Position numbers and translations under genes: made by a program | In this document: positions 1-10,484 of the stretch, piece by piece | Layout: the number at the start of each line of letters is the position of its first letter | Numbering within the stretch: the stretch's first letter is position 1 | Notes under the pieces: model-generated | What the model was told of the DNA's origin: nothing | What the model saw: the letters and a program-made list of their open reading frames with translations, nothing else | Databases searched by the model: none | From: Arsenophonus apicola | GTDB lineage: Bacteria; Pseudomonadota; Gammaproteobacteria; Enterobacterales; Enterobacteriaceae | Direction: 5' to 3' | Length of the DNA: 64,000 bases | Assembly: GCF_020268605.1 (NCBI RefSeq) | Contig: NZ_CP084223.1 | Location: 1-64,000, forward strand

Positions 1-109
1 GTGCGCTTGGAAAACGGAAAATATCCTACGCTAAGGCTATTTTATGTACAAATTGATATTGTCTAAATTCTTTTACCTATTTAACCACTTCTCTTTCACC
101 TCATCATTG

Positions 110-240
110 TAAACTCAAAACCTAACCACGCATGACATTTGAGTACACCCCATTGTCACAAGCTAATGGGTTGACATTTTTCTATTAGATCATTACTTAT
201 CTGTCATATACATTATGATCACCACTTAAACGTCATCAAT
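110..240. promoter_or_regulatory. probable res/promoter region of Tn3 copy A
   Basis: Between the left end and the recombinase gene, TGACATTT occurs twice and CCCATT/AATGGG forms an inverted repeat around 146-173. Such clustered repeats beside a Tn3-type resolvase gene are where res subsites usually lie. The assignment rests on position and repeats only; the same sequence is present in copy B at about 47883-48015. Confidence 0.4.
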
Positions 241-248
241 GGGTGAAA

Positions 249-872
249 ATGTACATTCATGGTTATCTCCGCGCATCAACAAAGAACAGGACGCTCTCCG
301 AGCTAAAAAATAGGATGAAAGCTTTCGTTGAAGAAAAAGGGTTTCGCATGGCCAGTTGGTACACTGAAAATGTATCTGGGGCCTCACTCCAACGACCAGA
401 ACTTTTACGTTTGCTTGATGATGCAGCATCTGGTGACATTATTCTCATTGAACAGGTTGATCGTCTTTCACGCCTAGATGAAAAGGGTTGGGAAAAATTA
501 AAACGTCTTATCCAGGAAAAAGACCTTATTGTTGTTAGTTTGGATCTTCCAACAAGCCATATAGCTCTGACGTCAAATGTTGGCGATGAGTTTACCTTTG
601 TTATGCTTAAAGCTATTAACGGGATGATGTTAGACATGCTGGCTGCTATCGCTAGAAAAGATTATCTGGATCGTCGCCGCCGACAACAGGAAGGTATAGC
701 AAAAGCTAAGGCGGTAGGTAAATTCAGGGGGCGTCAGGCTGACCATCAATTGCATGAAAAAATCATTGAACTTCGAGTAAATAATAGGCAGAGCATCCGA
801 GATACTGCGAGGTTATGTGGTGTTTCTGAACGAACGGTTATACGCATTGTTAAACAGAAAACATTTTCTTAA
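249..872 (+). CDS. tnpR: serine recombinase (Tn3-type resolvase)
   Basis: Site-specific recombinase expected to resolve transposition cointegrates at res. The N-terminal catalytic domain has the expected serine in GYLRAST (about residue 10) and the LIEQVDRLSR motif, and a C-terminal helix-turn-helix follows (SIRDTARLCGVSERTV). I start at the ATG at 249, which matches the start in copy B. Residues about 13-22 are read in a wrong frame: against copy B an A is missing in one A run and an extra A is present about 30 bases later, so the frame is lost and regained. That compensated pair suggests a sequencing error more than natural change. Confidence 0.85.
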   Translation: MYIHGYLRASTKNRTLSELKNRMKAFVEEKGFRMASWYTENVSGASLQRPELLRLLDDAASGDIILIEQVDRLSRLDEKGWEKLKRLIQEKDLIVVSLDLPTSHIALTSNVGDEFTFVMLKAINGMMLDMLAAIARKDYLDRRRRQQEGIAKAKAVGKFRGRQADHQLHEKIIELRVNNRQSIRDTARLCGVSERTVIRIVKQKTFS

Positions 873-928
873 TAGGCTTATATTTTGAAAATCAGAGCGA
901 GCTATGTCCGTATTCTGGGAGAGCATTG

Positions 929-3895
929 ATGCCACGACGACAAATACTGAGCAGTGATGAAAAAGAACGTTTACTGGTTGTACCTGATGATGACATCCTG
1001 CTCGCACGAATATGTTTTTTAAATGAGCAAGATCTGATTCTCATTAAAAAACATCGAAGACCCTAACCGTTTAGGCTTTGCAATTTTACTCTGTTATCTA
1101 CGAGGGCTGGGTTTTACCCCAGATAAAAATGCGCTTCCCCACGATGGTATTCTATCCAGAGTGGCAGAGAGATTGAAACTCAATCCTGATTTATGGCAAA
1201 AGTACGCTGCTAGAGAGGAAACCCGTTGGGAGCACCTTGCCGAGCTCTATCGCTATTTACAATTAGTGCCATTCAGTAAGCCTTTGCAAAAAATGTGCAT
1301 TAGTCATTTATATCCTCATGCTATGCGAACCGACAAAGGTTTGATCCTTGCTGAAGAGATGCTCATCTGGCTACATAATAATAATGTTATCTTCCCTTCC
1401 ATTGATGTGGTTGAGAGGACCCTTGCTGAAGCCACGACAATTGCGGATAGAGCAGTGTTTACAGCACTGACAACGCAACTGGAACCACAACATAAAACAG
1501 CCTTAGATAATCTGTTGATCTCAGGGATGAACAACTAAGCCGTCTTGCTTGGCTGCTTCAACCTCCGGGGAAAATTAATGGTAAAATGTGTTGCAGCATA
1601 TTGATAGATTAAATGCTATTGAGGGATTGGCTTTACCTGAAGGTATTTCGCTTTCCGTTCACCAAAACCGACTGCTCAAATTGGCTCGAGAAGGTAGAAA
1701 AATGAATAGCAGGGATCTGGCTAAATTCTCCGAGACACGTCGTTACGCCATGTTGGTTTGTGTTATCTCAGAAGCAAGGGCCACACTGACTGATGAAATT
1801 ATCGAATTACATGAACGTATCTTGGGCAGTTTATTCAGTAGAGCAAAGCGTACACAGGCCGAACGACTTCAAAAAACAGGAAAACTCATTCAGAGTAAGT
1901 TAAAGCAATATCTTACCGTTGGGCAGGCTCTGCTAAATGCACGAGAATCAGGGGATGATCCTTGGACTGCAATAGAAGGCGTACTTCCTTGGCCAGAATT
2001 TGTCGCCAGTCTGGAAGAAACACAGTTTTAGCCCGAAAGGATAATTTTGAGCCTCTTAATCTGATCACCGAAAAATACAGTACGTTGCGTAAATATGCCC
2101 CCGTATGTTATCAGCATTGCAATTCAAGGCAACTCCTACAGCGCTGTCACTTAGTGAAGCGCTTGAGACCCTTAAAGAAATATACCGAAAACAACTCCGA
2201 AAGGTGCCGCCATCCGCGCCCATAAATTTTATCCCTGAAAACTGGAAAAATTGGTCATAACCCCTCGGGGATTGACCGAAAATACTATGAGTTTTGTGTC
2301 CTTAATGAGCTAAAAGGCGCATTAAGATCGGGTGATATCTGGGTAAAGGGTCGCGACGCTACCAGAATTTTGACGATTATCTTATTCCTTCCGCTGATTT
2401 TGAAAAATTACTCAAAGAGACTCAGTTACCACTCGCCATTCCAACAGATTGCCAAAAATACCTTAGCTCACGTATGGCGCTGTTATCATCACGTCTGGAA
2501 GAAGTGAATGCGATGGCGATTGCGGGAGATTTGCATGATGTTGATATATCAGAAAATGGTGTAAAAGTAACGCCACTTGATGACAGCGTTCCTTCAGACG
2601 TTTCTCCTTTTGCTGACCTCGTTTATGCCATGTTACCTCGCCCAAAAATCACTGAAATATTAGATGAAGTGGACGGTTGGAGTGGATTTACCCACCACTT
2701 TACTCACCTCAAAAATAATCACGTCAGACCCAAAACAAAAAAGTTGTTACTGACGACTATCCTTGCAGATGGTATCAATTTGGGGATAACGAAAATGGCT
2801 CAGTCCTGCCCAGGAACAACAAAATCATCACTCGAAGGTATTCAAGCTTGGTACATCAGAGATGAAACTTATTCAGCTGCACTTGCTGAGCTGGTGAATA
2901 CCAAAAAAAGAGCCCGCTGGCAGCCGTGTGGGGAAATGGTACAACGTCATCATCTGACGGGCAAAATTTTCGGGTTGGAAGTCATGGTCGATATGCAGGA
3001 CATGTAAATCTAAAATACGGCCCAGAGCCTGGTGTGCAGATTTATACTCATATCTCAGATCAATACAGCCCATTTTATACTCAAGTCATTAGCAGAGTAA
3101 GAGATTCTACCCATGTACTTGATGGCTTGTTGTATCACGAAAGTGAATTGGAAATTACAGAGCATTATACCGATACAGCTGGTTTCACTGAGCATGTCTT
3201 CGCACTTATGCATTTATTGGGATTTGCATTCTGCCCTCGGATCAGGGATCTTCCTGAAAAGAAACTATTTATCAAAGGGAAAGCAAAACAATACCCGGGG
3301 CTACAGTCGCTGATATCCTCGACGAGTCTGGATATCCGGGAAATTGAAAACATTGGCATGAGGTACTTCGGCTGGCAACCTCGATTAAACAGGGAACAGT
3401 CACTGCGTCGCTAATGTTAAAAAAATTGGCGAGTTATCCCAAACAAAATGGTCTGGCAAAAGCATTACGGGAAATCGGTCGTATCGAACGAACGCTGTTT
3501 ATGCTGGATTGGTTTTGCGATCCTGAGCTACGTCGTCGAGTGCAAGCAGGTTTAAATAAGGGTGAAGCTCGCAATGCCCTAGCACGAGCCATTTTATGCA
3601 CCGGTTAGGCGAAATCAGAGATCGAGGTCTGGAAAATCAAAGCTATCGTGCCTGTGGGTTAACATTGTTAACAGCGGCGATTACGTTGTGGAATACCGTA
3701 TATATAGAAAGAGCTATCGAATCTTTAAAACGAAAAGGAATTCAGATTCATGAGGCATTAATTTCTCATTTATCCCCTCTAGGTTGGGAGCATATCAATC
3801 TAAGTGGTGATTATATCTGGCGGAATAATCTAAAGTTGGGCTCAGGTAAATACCGTCCGTTGCGTGCAGTTAATATAGGTCGGTACAAAAAATAA
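929..3895 (+). pseudogene. tnpA: Tn3-family transposase, frame broken many times
   Basis: Full-length would be about 990 residues, normal for Tn3 TnpA. It begins with MPRRQILS at 929 and ends shortly before the right inverted repeat. Recognisable TnpA segments lie at 1161-1538, 1588-2031, 2474-3007, 2926-3414, 3414-3608 and 3596-3895, in alternating frames. Most breaks fall in base runs when compared with copy B: C3 versus C5 near 1061, G3 versus G4 near 1527, A4 versus A5 near 1583, T4 versus T5 near 2027, C5 versus C6 near 2099. As written it cannot make active transposase. Confidence 0.88.
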
Positions 3896-4172
3896 GCTTA
3901 GCGTAGGATATTTTCCGTTTTCCAAGCTGACCCCTATATTCTCTAACATGAAAAATTATCCCTAAAAAAATTATTTAACTATAAATTAGTAATTAAATAA
4001 TTCATAAAAAAACTCAACTTAAATCTCAACTTAAATTGGTAAAATTTTGATATTTTTTTAAATTGACTATAATTAGATAATAAATAATTTTCAAATGAGT
4101 GTTTAAATAAAAGCACTATTAAGGAATTTTTTATATAACATTTAAATAAATTATAAACTACAGGTGCAAATT

Positions 4173-6017
4173 ATGGGTAAAAGTTACATACATATCAAAA
4201 CAAATGATAGTGAAGTAATTTCTGATATTTACTCTTGTAAGGTTGAAGACAAGCCATCAAATGCAAATAGTAGTAAAAGTATTCAGAATACAAATATCCA
4301 ACATAATAACTCTCATGTAAGATTCAAAATGCCAAGTGCTAATTTAGATATAGAGTACAAATTGCCTATAGATGAAATTATACCTCCTAATGTTAAAAAT
4401 TTGGAAAATAAAATCTTTCCTAGAACTCAAGCAACTAGAGAATTATTAAATTATATAAATGAAAACATCCGTATCAACCATGATCAATATTATAATACTA
4501 AAAAATCTTTAGACAATATAAAAGCTGCTGAACAGATTTCAAGAGAAAATACCACTTGGAATGGAAGAAATATTCTTGGTTCATCAAGTGAAATAACATA
4601 TTCTTTTAACAATTGGGATATTGCTAACTCAGAAGGAATTGTTCAATCAATCAGCTTAACAGATTGGCAAAAAGAAGAAATTGTTCAATCTCTAGCCGCA
4701 TGGGAAGATGTGGCTAACATAAAGTTTAAATTTGTCCCATCTGATAATATAAATACTAATCTGCAATTCGGAAATATAAATAACAACAAAGATCAAGCAT
4801 TTGCGTTTTTACCAAATACAAGTTATTCTGAAGGTCAAAGTTGGTTTAATATTCAAAATCATTCTGAAATCTTATATCCCCAATTAGGTAATTACGGTAG
4901 ACACACTTTTGTACATGAAATAGGTCATGCATTAGGGCTGTCTCATCCAAGTAATTATGATGCCTCACAGAATGTTAAAATAAGTTATTCAAAAGATGCA
5001 AGCTATTTACAAGACTCCAGACAATACACAGTAATGAGTTATTGGTCAGAAACATTTACAGGAGCTCAATTCAAAGGGCTATATGCGTCATCTCCATTAA
5101 TTGACGATATTGGCGCTTTACAACGACTTTATGGAAAAAGTAACAGCAGAATTGAAGATTCTACATATGGCTTTAATTCAAATACAGGTAAAGATTATTA
5201 CTCTTGTAACGATCCATTAGTACCAACAATTTGCAGTATTGTCGATTCTGGTGGGATCGACACTTTAGATTATTCCAAATATTTTTTTGATCAAAGAATT
5301 GACATAAATCCAGGAGCATTCTCAGATGTTGGTGGATTGATAAAGAATGTTTCAATCTCATACAGTACAGATATCGAAAATGTAATTGGAGGATATGGAA
5401 ATGATCTTATTATTGGTAACACCCTTGATAATATTATAAAAGGTGGAGCTGGGGTTGACATAATTTATGGAGGTATAGGAGCAGACTATCTTTGGGGGGA
5501 TGGAATTAATAAACAAACCTTAAATTTTAATTCTGCCTATGAAAAAATAAAGGCTAAAAATTATGATATATCAAGTTTGAACAAAGAAGAAATACAATTA
5601 ATTGAAAGTCAAATCAATCAGCAGCAAAATATTTCAGCAAATATAGATAATCTTATAACCAATAACTCATCTAGTAATTTAACAAATCAAATAGCAACTA
5701 AATATGAAATAATTGAACAGGACTATTTTGTTTATTTATCAACTGAAGAGTCAACACCAATAAAACACGATATCATCGTAGGGTTCCAATCTAGTATCGA
5801 CAAGATAGATATTTCATCAATAAAAATGGTTAATAGATCACAGAACGAAACTAAAAATTATTTGATAGAAAATTTTTCATACACCGTGGGTAAAATAGAA
5901 GTTAAGGAATATTCAGATCATCTTTATAGATTATATATAAAAGGGGATCATGTAATCAGCGATTTTCTAGTTGATATAATAGGTACTTTTGATCCTAACG
6001 TTGATTTAGTAATTTAA
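4173..6017 (+). CDS. serralysin-type secreted zinc metalloprotease
   Basis: Peptidase family M10B (serralysin), a protease usually exported by a type I system and active against host proteins. Direct evidence is the zinc motif HEIGHALGLSH near residues 248-258, a Met-turn in TVMSYW near residue 287, and glycine-rich calcium-binding repeats (GGYGNDLIIGN, GGAGVDIIYGG) from about residue 406. There is no N-terminal signal peptide, as expected for type I export. At 614 residues it is longer than usual serralysins (about 470-500), with an extended N-terminus and a Ser/Asn-rich C-terminal insertion. The ATG at 4173 follows AGGTG at good spacing. No exporter or inhibitor gene is nearby, so chromosomal exporters would be needed. 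Confidence 0.88.
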   Translation: MGKSYIHIKTNDSEVISDIYSCKVEDKPSNANSSKSIQNTNIQHNNSHVRFKMPSANLDIEYKLPIDEIIPPNVKNLENKIFPRTQATRELLNYINENIRINHDQYYNTKKSLDNIKAAEQISRENTTWNGRNILGSSSEITYSFNNWDIANSEGIVQSISLTDWQKEEIVQSLAAWEDVANIKFKFVPSDNINTNLQFGNINNNKDQAFAFLPNTSYSEGQSWFNIQNHSEILYPQLGNYGRHTFVHEIGHALGLSHPSNYDASQNVKISYSKDASYLQDSRQYTVMSYWSETFTGAQFKGLYASSPLIDDIGALQRLYGKSNSRIEDSTYGFNSNTGKDYYSCNDPLVPTICSIVDSGGIDTLDYSKYFFDQRIDINPGAFSDVGGLIKNVSISYSTDIENVIGGYGNDLIIGNTLDNIIKGGAGVDIIYGGIGADYLWGDGINKQTLNFNSAYEKIKAKNYDISSLNKEEIQLIESQINQQQNISANIDNLITNNSSSNLTNQIATKYEIIEQDYFVYLSTEESTPIKHDIIVGFQSSIDKIDISSIKMVNRSQNETKNYLIENFSYTVGKIEVKEYSDHLYRLYIKGDHVISDFLVDIIGTFDPNVDLVI

Positions 6018-6044
6018 ATTGTATTAGTTGTGTCACTCAAAACC

Positions 6045-7020
6045 TCGGCTGACATTTGATCTTATAGACCTAGTTTATTTTTTTAACACTTCATAAGGCG
6101 TTTTACCAGCATGAGCTGAATGGGGACCGATGACAGTTATAAAAGGCTTCCCGTTCTGGTAATTTTTCATGTAAATTGACATCATCTTTATAATCAATTA
6201 ACTAATAAAAATCCTGCTTATCGGTGAGATGAGAGCGCTCTACTTTCCCATTTAATCTGGGTGTAGCTGGCTTGATATAAACATGCTCCATACCTAAATC
6301 ATGCACATGCCAATTGAATTTTGATTGAAATTCGTGACCATTATCAGTTCTAATAGTTCTGATTCTAAAAGGAAATTTATAAACGATATAATTAATAAAA
6401 TTAATTGCTTTCGCCTTATTATGTCGTTCATAAATTTTAAGTGCTCTTATGCGCGTTGCATCATCTATTGCTGTATATTGAAAACGTTTGATTCTTTGCC
6501 CATCTGGCGCATAAAAAAATAAAAATCTCACATCAACCTGAACATGGTGACCGGGTACTTGTTTTTGATAGCGTTAAAATAAAGGCTTAAAGCGGCTTCG
6601 CTGATTTTTGAGGGAGTTGATTTAGCTTATTTCTTAGAAGGACATAGTAGCAGCCTGAGCGTGATATTTTTATGTTGTGAAACCGGAGAAGATACCAAGC
6701 TATCCGTTGGGGACCAAAATGATAAGTTGTACGCAAGTAAATAACGAGCCCCTCAATATGTTTTGCAACTCTTGTCGTCGGATTTTTCAGGGCAAGGTTT
6801 ATTGTTGATTGAGCCTTTCTCGCCTTTTCGTTCGTAAGCTCTTTTCCATGTGTAATAGGTTTCTCTACTTATCCCAAAATGGCGACAAGTTTTAGCAACG
6901 TTTTTGCTCTCACGAGTATGATTTAAGATCTTTGTTTTGTGCGCAATATCTCGTTTAGCTTTAATATTCATAATATCTGACCTCAGACTACAATTAGAAA
7001 AAAATAATTGTCAACCGAAG
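6045..7020 (-). mobile_element. IS481-family insertion sequence remnant
   Basis: Read leftward, 6753-6971 encodes the helix-turn-helix N-terminus of an IS481-type transposase (KTCRHFGISRETYYTWKRAY) and 6202-6531 encodes part of its DDE integrase core (QYTAIDDATRIRAL, IRTIRTDNGHEFQS, PATPRLNGKVERSH). The two parts are out of frame, the middle is shortened, and the C-terminal part beyond 6202 is decayed. Short matching ends (TCGGCTGACATT near 6045 and TCGGTTGACAAT on the other strand near 7019) mark approximate borders. Inactive. Confidence 0.8.
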
Positions 7021-7039
7021 TCCAGACTTTAATACATAA

Positions 7040-7081
7040 AATGCCTTAACGTAGTTCCCTGCACTTTACCGCAAACTACCC
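7040..7081. repeat. 42-bp repeat also found at 28105-28147
   Basis: The segment beginning AATGCCTTAACGTAGTTCCC recurs near 28105 in the same orientation with about two C/T differences. Both copies lie next to Tn3-type debris. I do not recognise it; an end of a lost element is the simplest idea. Confidence 0.5.
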
Positions 7082-7408
7082 GACTTACCTCGACGATAAA
7101 AACAAACGGCGAAGAACATTGCAACAACTCAACCGTGGAGAGGGTCGCCACGCAGTGGCCAGAATGTCTTTCATGGTGAACGGGGAGAACTGACACAGGC
7201 TTACCGTAAAGGCCAGGAAGATCAGTTAGGATCGTCAGGTCTGGTGCTAAATATTATTGTTTTGTGGAACACGATTTACATGGATGCCGCAATTCAGCAG
7301 CTCAGGCATGAAGGTTATCCGGTTCACGATGAAGATGTTGAAAAACTGTCCCTATTGCTGTGCGGCCATATCAATATGCAAGGGCGTTATTCCATTACGG
7401 TGCCGTAA
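7080..7408 (+). pseudogene. 3' fragment of another Tn3-family transposase
   Basis: The last about 110 codons of a Tn3 TnpA are present: RRTLQQLNRGEGRHAVAR in one frame up to about 7165, then FHGERGELTQAYRKGQEDQL and LWNTIYMDAAIQQLRHEGYP in the next frame to a stop at 7406-7408. The shift fits loss of one G in a GG pair. It differs from the transposases at 929, 17810 and 44226, so it comes from a fourth Tn3-type element. Confidence 0.75.
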
Positions 7409-7444
7409 TCCGTCAGTGAGGGTGAACTGAGAGCTTTCAATGAA

Positions 7445-7621
7445 GAACTGTAAATTTTTAACTCATCCGATTTGTTCACTTATTAAAATTTAAAAGTTGA
7501 ATTATGGCAAAAACAGATTAAATTTGAAGGTGGAAATGTTTTTAAGCAAGATATCAAACATGAGTTAATAGAGCTTCGTAAGTCACCCCTATCAGGTCTC
7601 TGGTAGAGGTGTTTTTTTGTC
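7445..7621 (+). ncRNA. candidate small transcript with terminator, unit copy 1 of 3
   Basis: A roughly 150-bp unit occurs here, at 13245-13403 and at 52632-52756. It holds a possible promoter (TTGAAT, 16 bp, TAAATT), a good ribosome site with a tiny reading frame (GGTGG then ATG; MFLSKISNMS), and a stem of seven pairs with a T run (CACCCCTA / TAGGGGTG at about 7588-7619). At its left the first bases of an rpn-like gene remain on the other strand, as in the other copies. Function is unknown; a small RNA or a leader peptide with attenuator is inferred. Confidence 0.4.
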
Positions 7622-7696
7622 CCCTACCTTCTCTTCAATTCCTTCAAAAAACAGCTCAGTATTGTATACAAGCGATTTTCAACTCTGTTTGGAAAT

Positions 7697-7790
7697 ATCT
7701 AAACCTGATCCACTAGATATTATTCGAACATTTTGTACTGCTAATTTATATTAACCAAGTAGATATTTGTGGATATTCGTGTTCGCTTTG
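7697..7790 (+). mobile_element. decayed left end of an IS21-family element
   Basis: This stretch matches the left end and first codons of the IS21 element at 22012 (CTGATCCACT, then a start of istA with GATATTTGTGGATATTCGTG and TTCGCTTTG), with several point changes. The rest of the element is missing. Confidence 0.65.
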
Positions 7791-8145
7791 AAAATTGGAT
7801 GGTTTGACGAGCTCAAGGTATTGCAGATGCCGTTATTTAAGTTGCGAAAGATCATCGAAAAAACCTATTTCGAAAATTTAGGCGGTTCCGGCGTAGAACG
7901 CTCTAGTTGATCATCGATTGCCCAAAATTATCTCCTATCTATCAGATGAAAATTTTAATCTTAAACAATTGTATAACGTTTTGGCTTTGATCTCAAAGTT
8001 AGATAGCCCTCCAAAAATAAATTCTTTCAGAAGAAAAAATAGTTTTAGATAAAATCAAAAATAACTTATTGCTTGGGTGATATCAGTTATGTGATAGTGA
8101 TATTGTTTTTTGAAAATACATAATCACCATTAAGAAGGGATAGAT
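7791..8145. other. 355-bp stretch without a recognised gene
   Basis: I see no supported coding region on either strand. The segment GTTCCGGCGTAGAAC near 7884-7898 recurs inverted near 48245. Bases just before 8146 include GAAGGGATAG, the ribosome site of the following lipoprotein gene. Confidence 0.5.
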
Positions 8146-8508
8146 ATGAGGATTTCATTAGCAGCTATGATGTTATCAACTCTTATTTTTGGTTGTACCA
8201 ATAAGTGGGAAAAAAATACCGTTAATGCTGAAGACTTTTCTTTTGCGAAAAATCTTTGTAAAACACAATCAGAAAAAGAATTCCCCGTAAAAAATGAAAG
8301 GGTACAAGAAACAAAATTTGGATACCCCGATTTTTCAATATCAAGTGAGTCTTTTGGGAGAAAAGATAAGAAAGATGAAAATCAAAAACCTATGTTTTTA
8401 ACAGAAACAAAGATTAAGGATGTTAATGAATATCAGCGTAATGATTTTTTTTATCGTTGTATGAATAAATATGGCTGGGAATTAAAGTTTAAATTGTTTT
8501 TACTTTAA
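8146..8508 (+). CDS. small putative lipoprotein, function unknown
   Basis: The 120-residue product starts with a short signal peptide ending in a lipobox (STLIFGC), so it should be acylated at the cysteine near residue 17 and anchored in a membrane. The rest is charged and rich in Lys, Glu and Phe, with two further cysteines (NLCKTQ, FYRCMNK). A strong ribosome site (AGAAGGGATAG) precedes the ATG. The last residues run straight into the decayed nuclease that follows, so the C-terminus may not be original. No family recognised. Confidence 0.6.
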   Translation: MRISLAAMMLSTLIFGCTNKWEKNTVNAEDFSFAKNLCKTQSEKEFPVKNERVQETKFGYPDFSISSESFGRKDKKDENQKPMFLTETKIKDVNEYQRNDFFYRCMNKYGWELKFKLFLL

Positions 8509-8932
8509 TATTTCTGGGCGTGTTGTTAACGTCGTTGATGGTGATACCGTTTTCGTCCTCACGGAAGGCAAACGGGTCAAAGTGCGCCTCATTGGTATTG
8601 ATGCGCCTGAATTAGGTCAACCCTTTGGAAGACGCTAAAAACAAAACCTGCTTCACCTGAGCGCGAAAAAGCAGGTAGAAGTGATGACAGACAAAAAGGA
8701 TAGGTTTGGACGTTGGTTGGGTACCTTAATCATTGAAGAAAAAAACATCAATGCCGAACAGATTAAATCCGGCTTGGCGTGGGTATATCGGTACCATGGG
8801 AAGGCGACTAATTTTGGGTTTTTGGCTCTCGAGAAAAAGGCACGATAAGCAAATATTGGACTGTGGTCATCTAAAAATCCCATTGAGCCATGGATGTGGC
8901 TCAAGCAGAAATATGGTAAAAAATCAGATTAA
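8508..8932 (+). pseudogene. staphylococcal-nuclease-like protein, decayed
   Basis: Thermonuclease (SNase) fold fragments are clear: RVVNVVDGDTVFVL, KVRLIGIDAPELGQPFG, then in another frame KKQVEVMTDKKDRFGRWLG and AEQIKSGLAWVYRYHGK, and ANIGLWSSKNPIEPW. The frame is lost near 8635 and an in-frame TAA near 8846 sits where GAA is expected. No convincing start or signal peptide remains. SNase-type genes are common cargo of conjugative plasmids. Confidence 0.75.
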
Positions 8933-8954
8933 GGGATTGTGGAAATGGGTTTGT

Positions 8955-10225
8955 TTAACATTTAACAATAGCAGTCTGATTGATATCAGTCGTCCACTTC
9001 TGTGATAGGTATTGCCTTTTCATTTTCCAGGGATATTTTTTCTCTGCATTACCTTTACCTGCAAATCCAATTTGTGCCAGTGAAGAGCGATTAATCTCAT
9101 CAATAAGTTGCATCAATATATCGCTATTTTTATAGGGTTTTTCTGTTTCAAAAAGGGAAAGCTGCTTCACACCAGAATCGTAAAAATCACTCAACATAAC
9201 ACCACTTTTACTGTATTCAATATCTGCTACCCAAATGTTATCTAATATATTGGTAGCAGCTTTTATGATATCTCGACTATCTTGAGTTGGGTAAGTGAGT
9301 TTTTGTGAGCCATAGCGATAAAAACCGCCGGTTTTTTTTGAGAATCGACTGCTTTGAATAGACACATTGATTAATTTGCAAAACTGCTTTTCTTCTCTTA
9401 ATTTTTCGGCGGCGCGCTCTGCGCGGGCGCAGACACTTTGCCTAACAAAATCGAAATTAGTAATTTTATTACCAAATGAACGAGAACAGATTATCTGTTT
9501 TTTTGGGTTTTGTTGCTCTTCTAATGTTAAGCATGAAATACCGTTTAACTCTCTGACCGTTCTTTCTAAAACAACAGAGTGAAATTTTCTAGCCTCATCT
9601 GGCGGCAAGCGACTCAAATCTAACGCGGTATTAATATTAAGCAACTGGAGTTTTTTTGATAATTTTCGACCAATTCCCCAGACTTCAGCGACAGGAACAA
9701 GAGACATCAATTTTTGTTGTCTGTCCTTTAAACTTAAATCAACAACCCCCCCGGTTTTTTGCCATTGTTTTGCTGCAAAATTAGCTAGTTTAGCTAACGT
9801 CTTTGTTGTGGATATCCCTACCCCAACGGGAAGATGACAACGTTTCATTATTTCCTTTTGAAGGTAAAACCCAAATTCGGTCAAATCGTATGTAGAACTT
9901 ACTCCAGATAAATCACAAAACGCTTCGTCAATTGAATAAATTTCCAGTTTAGGCACCAAAAAAGCCAATACTTCCATAACTCGCATACTCATGTCAGCGT
10001 AATATGTATAATTTGATGAAAAAACCGCAACGTTATTCTCTTTTACAAAAGATTCTATTTCAAACCAGGGTGCGCCCATTCGAATATGTTTTCTGGCATT
10101 TCTGGAGCGTGCGATGACACAACCATCATTATTTGATAGCACAACAACCGGCTTACCTTTTAATTCCGGCCTAAATACTTGCTCACAGGAGGCATAAAAC
10201 TATTCACATCGACTAACGCAAACAT
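8955..10225 (-). CDS. umuC: UmuC-like Y-family DNA polymerase (frame break near start)
   Basis: Catalytic subunit of a polymerase V-type lesion-bypass enzyme. The sequence has SNNDGCVIARS, the catalytic SIDEAF and PVGVGISTTKTLAKLANF, and a C-terminal finger/clamp-binding region. The true start is the ATG at 10225 (MFALVDVNSF); one T seems to be missing from a T run near 10195 (TTTTATGCC for TTTTTATGCC), which breaks the frame before residue 30. Restored length is 423 residues, like E. coli UmuC (422). The uninterrupted part runs 10142-8955. No umuD is adjacent, so a UmuD from elsewhere would be needed. A LexA-like box lies 78 bp upstream. Confidence 0.85.
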
Positions 10226-10302
10226 AAAATTTTTTACACTTATTGGCAATAAATAGCATATTCAGTGGGTGCAAGAAGCCATTCTAAACAACAGCTCTTC
10301 CA

Positions 10303-10318
10303 CTGTATATTAAAGCAG
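10303..10318. promoter_or_regulatory. candidate LexA (SOS) operator
   Basis: CTGT, eight A/T bases, then GCAG matches the enterobacterial LexA consensus CTGT-N8-ACAG with one mismatch. It lies in the gap between the divergent umuC and cho genes, both SOS-controlled in E. coli. It is closer to umuC; whether it also acts on cho is inferred. Confidence 0.5.
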
Positions 10319-10484
10319 TATAATATAACATGATTAGCAATCATTACCACTTTTTATTTCAAAAAAACATCTTTAAAGGCGTAAGTTGAAGGCTTTAAAA
10401 CTAAATGATATAAACTAACGTTCTAAAAATTAAGGGAAAAATTTGATGGAAATCAGTAAAACCAATCCACTAAACTAGAAGGTG

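Larger units (their letters stand above)
1..3934 (+). mobile_element. Tn3-family transposon, copy A
   Basis: The right terminal inverted repeat, about 38 bp, lies at 3897-3934 and ends GACCCC. The left repeat starts within its first few bases at position 1, so its outer tip and flank are outside the window. Inside are a serine recombinase and, in the same direction, a long transposase gene. The element is nearly identical to the inverted one at 44187-48134, differing mainly by small indels in base runs. The right flank is TATAT; a target duplication cannot be tested because the left flank is missing. Confidence 0.9.

Noticed and set aside
7884..7898. GTTCCGGCGTAGAAC, found inverted near 48245
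   Set aside because: Only 15 bp shared with no matching surroundings; too little to call an attachment or Xer site.
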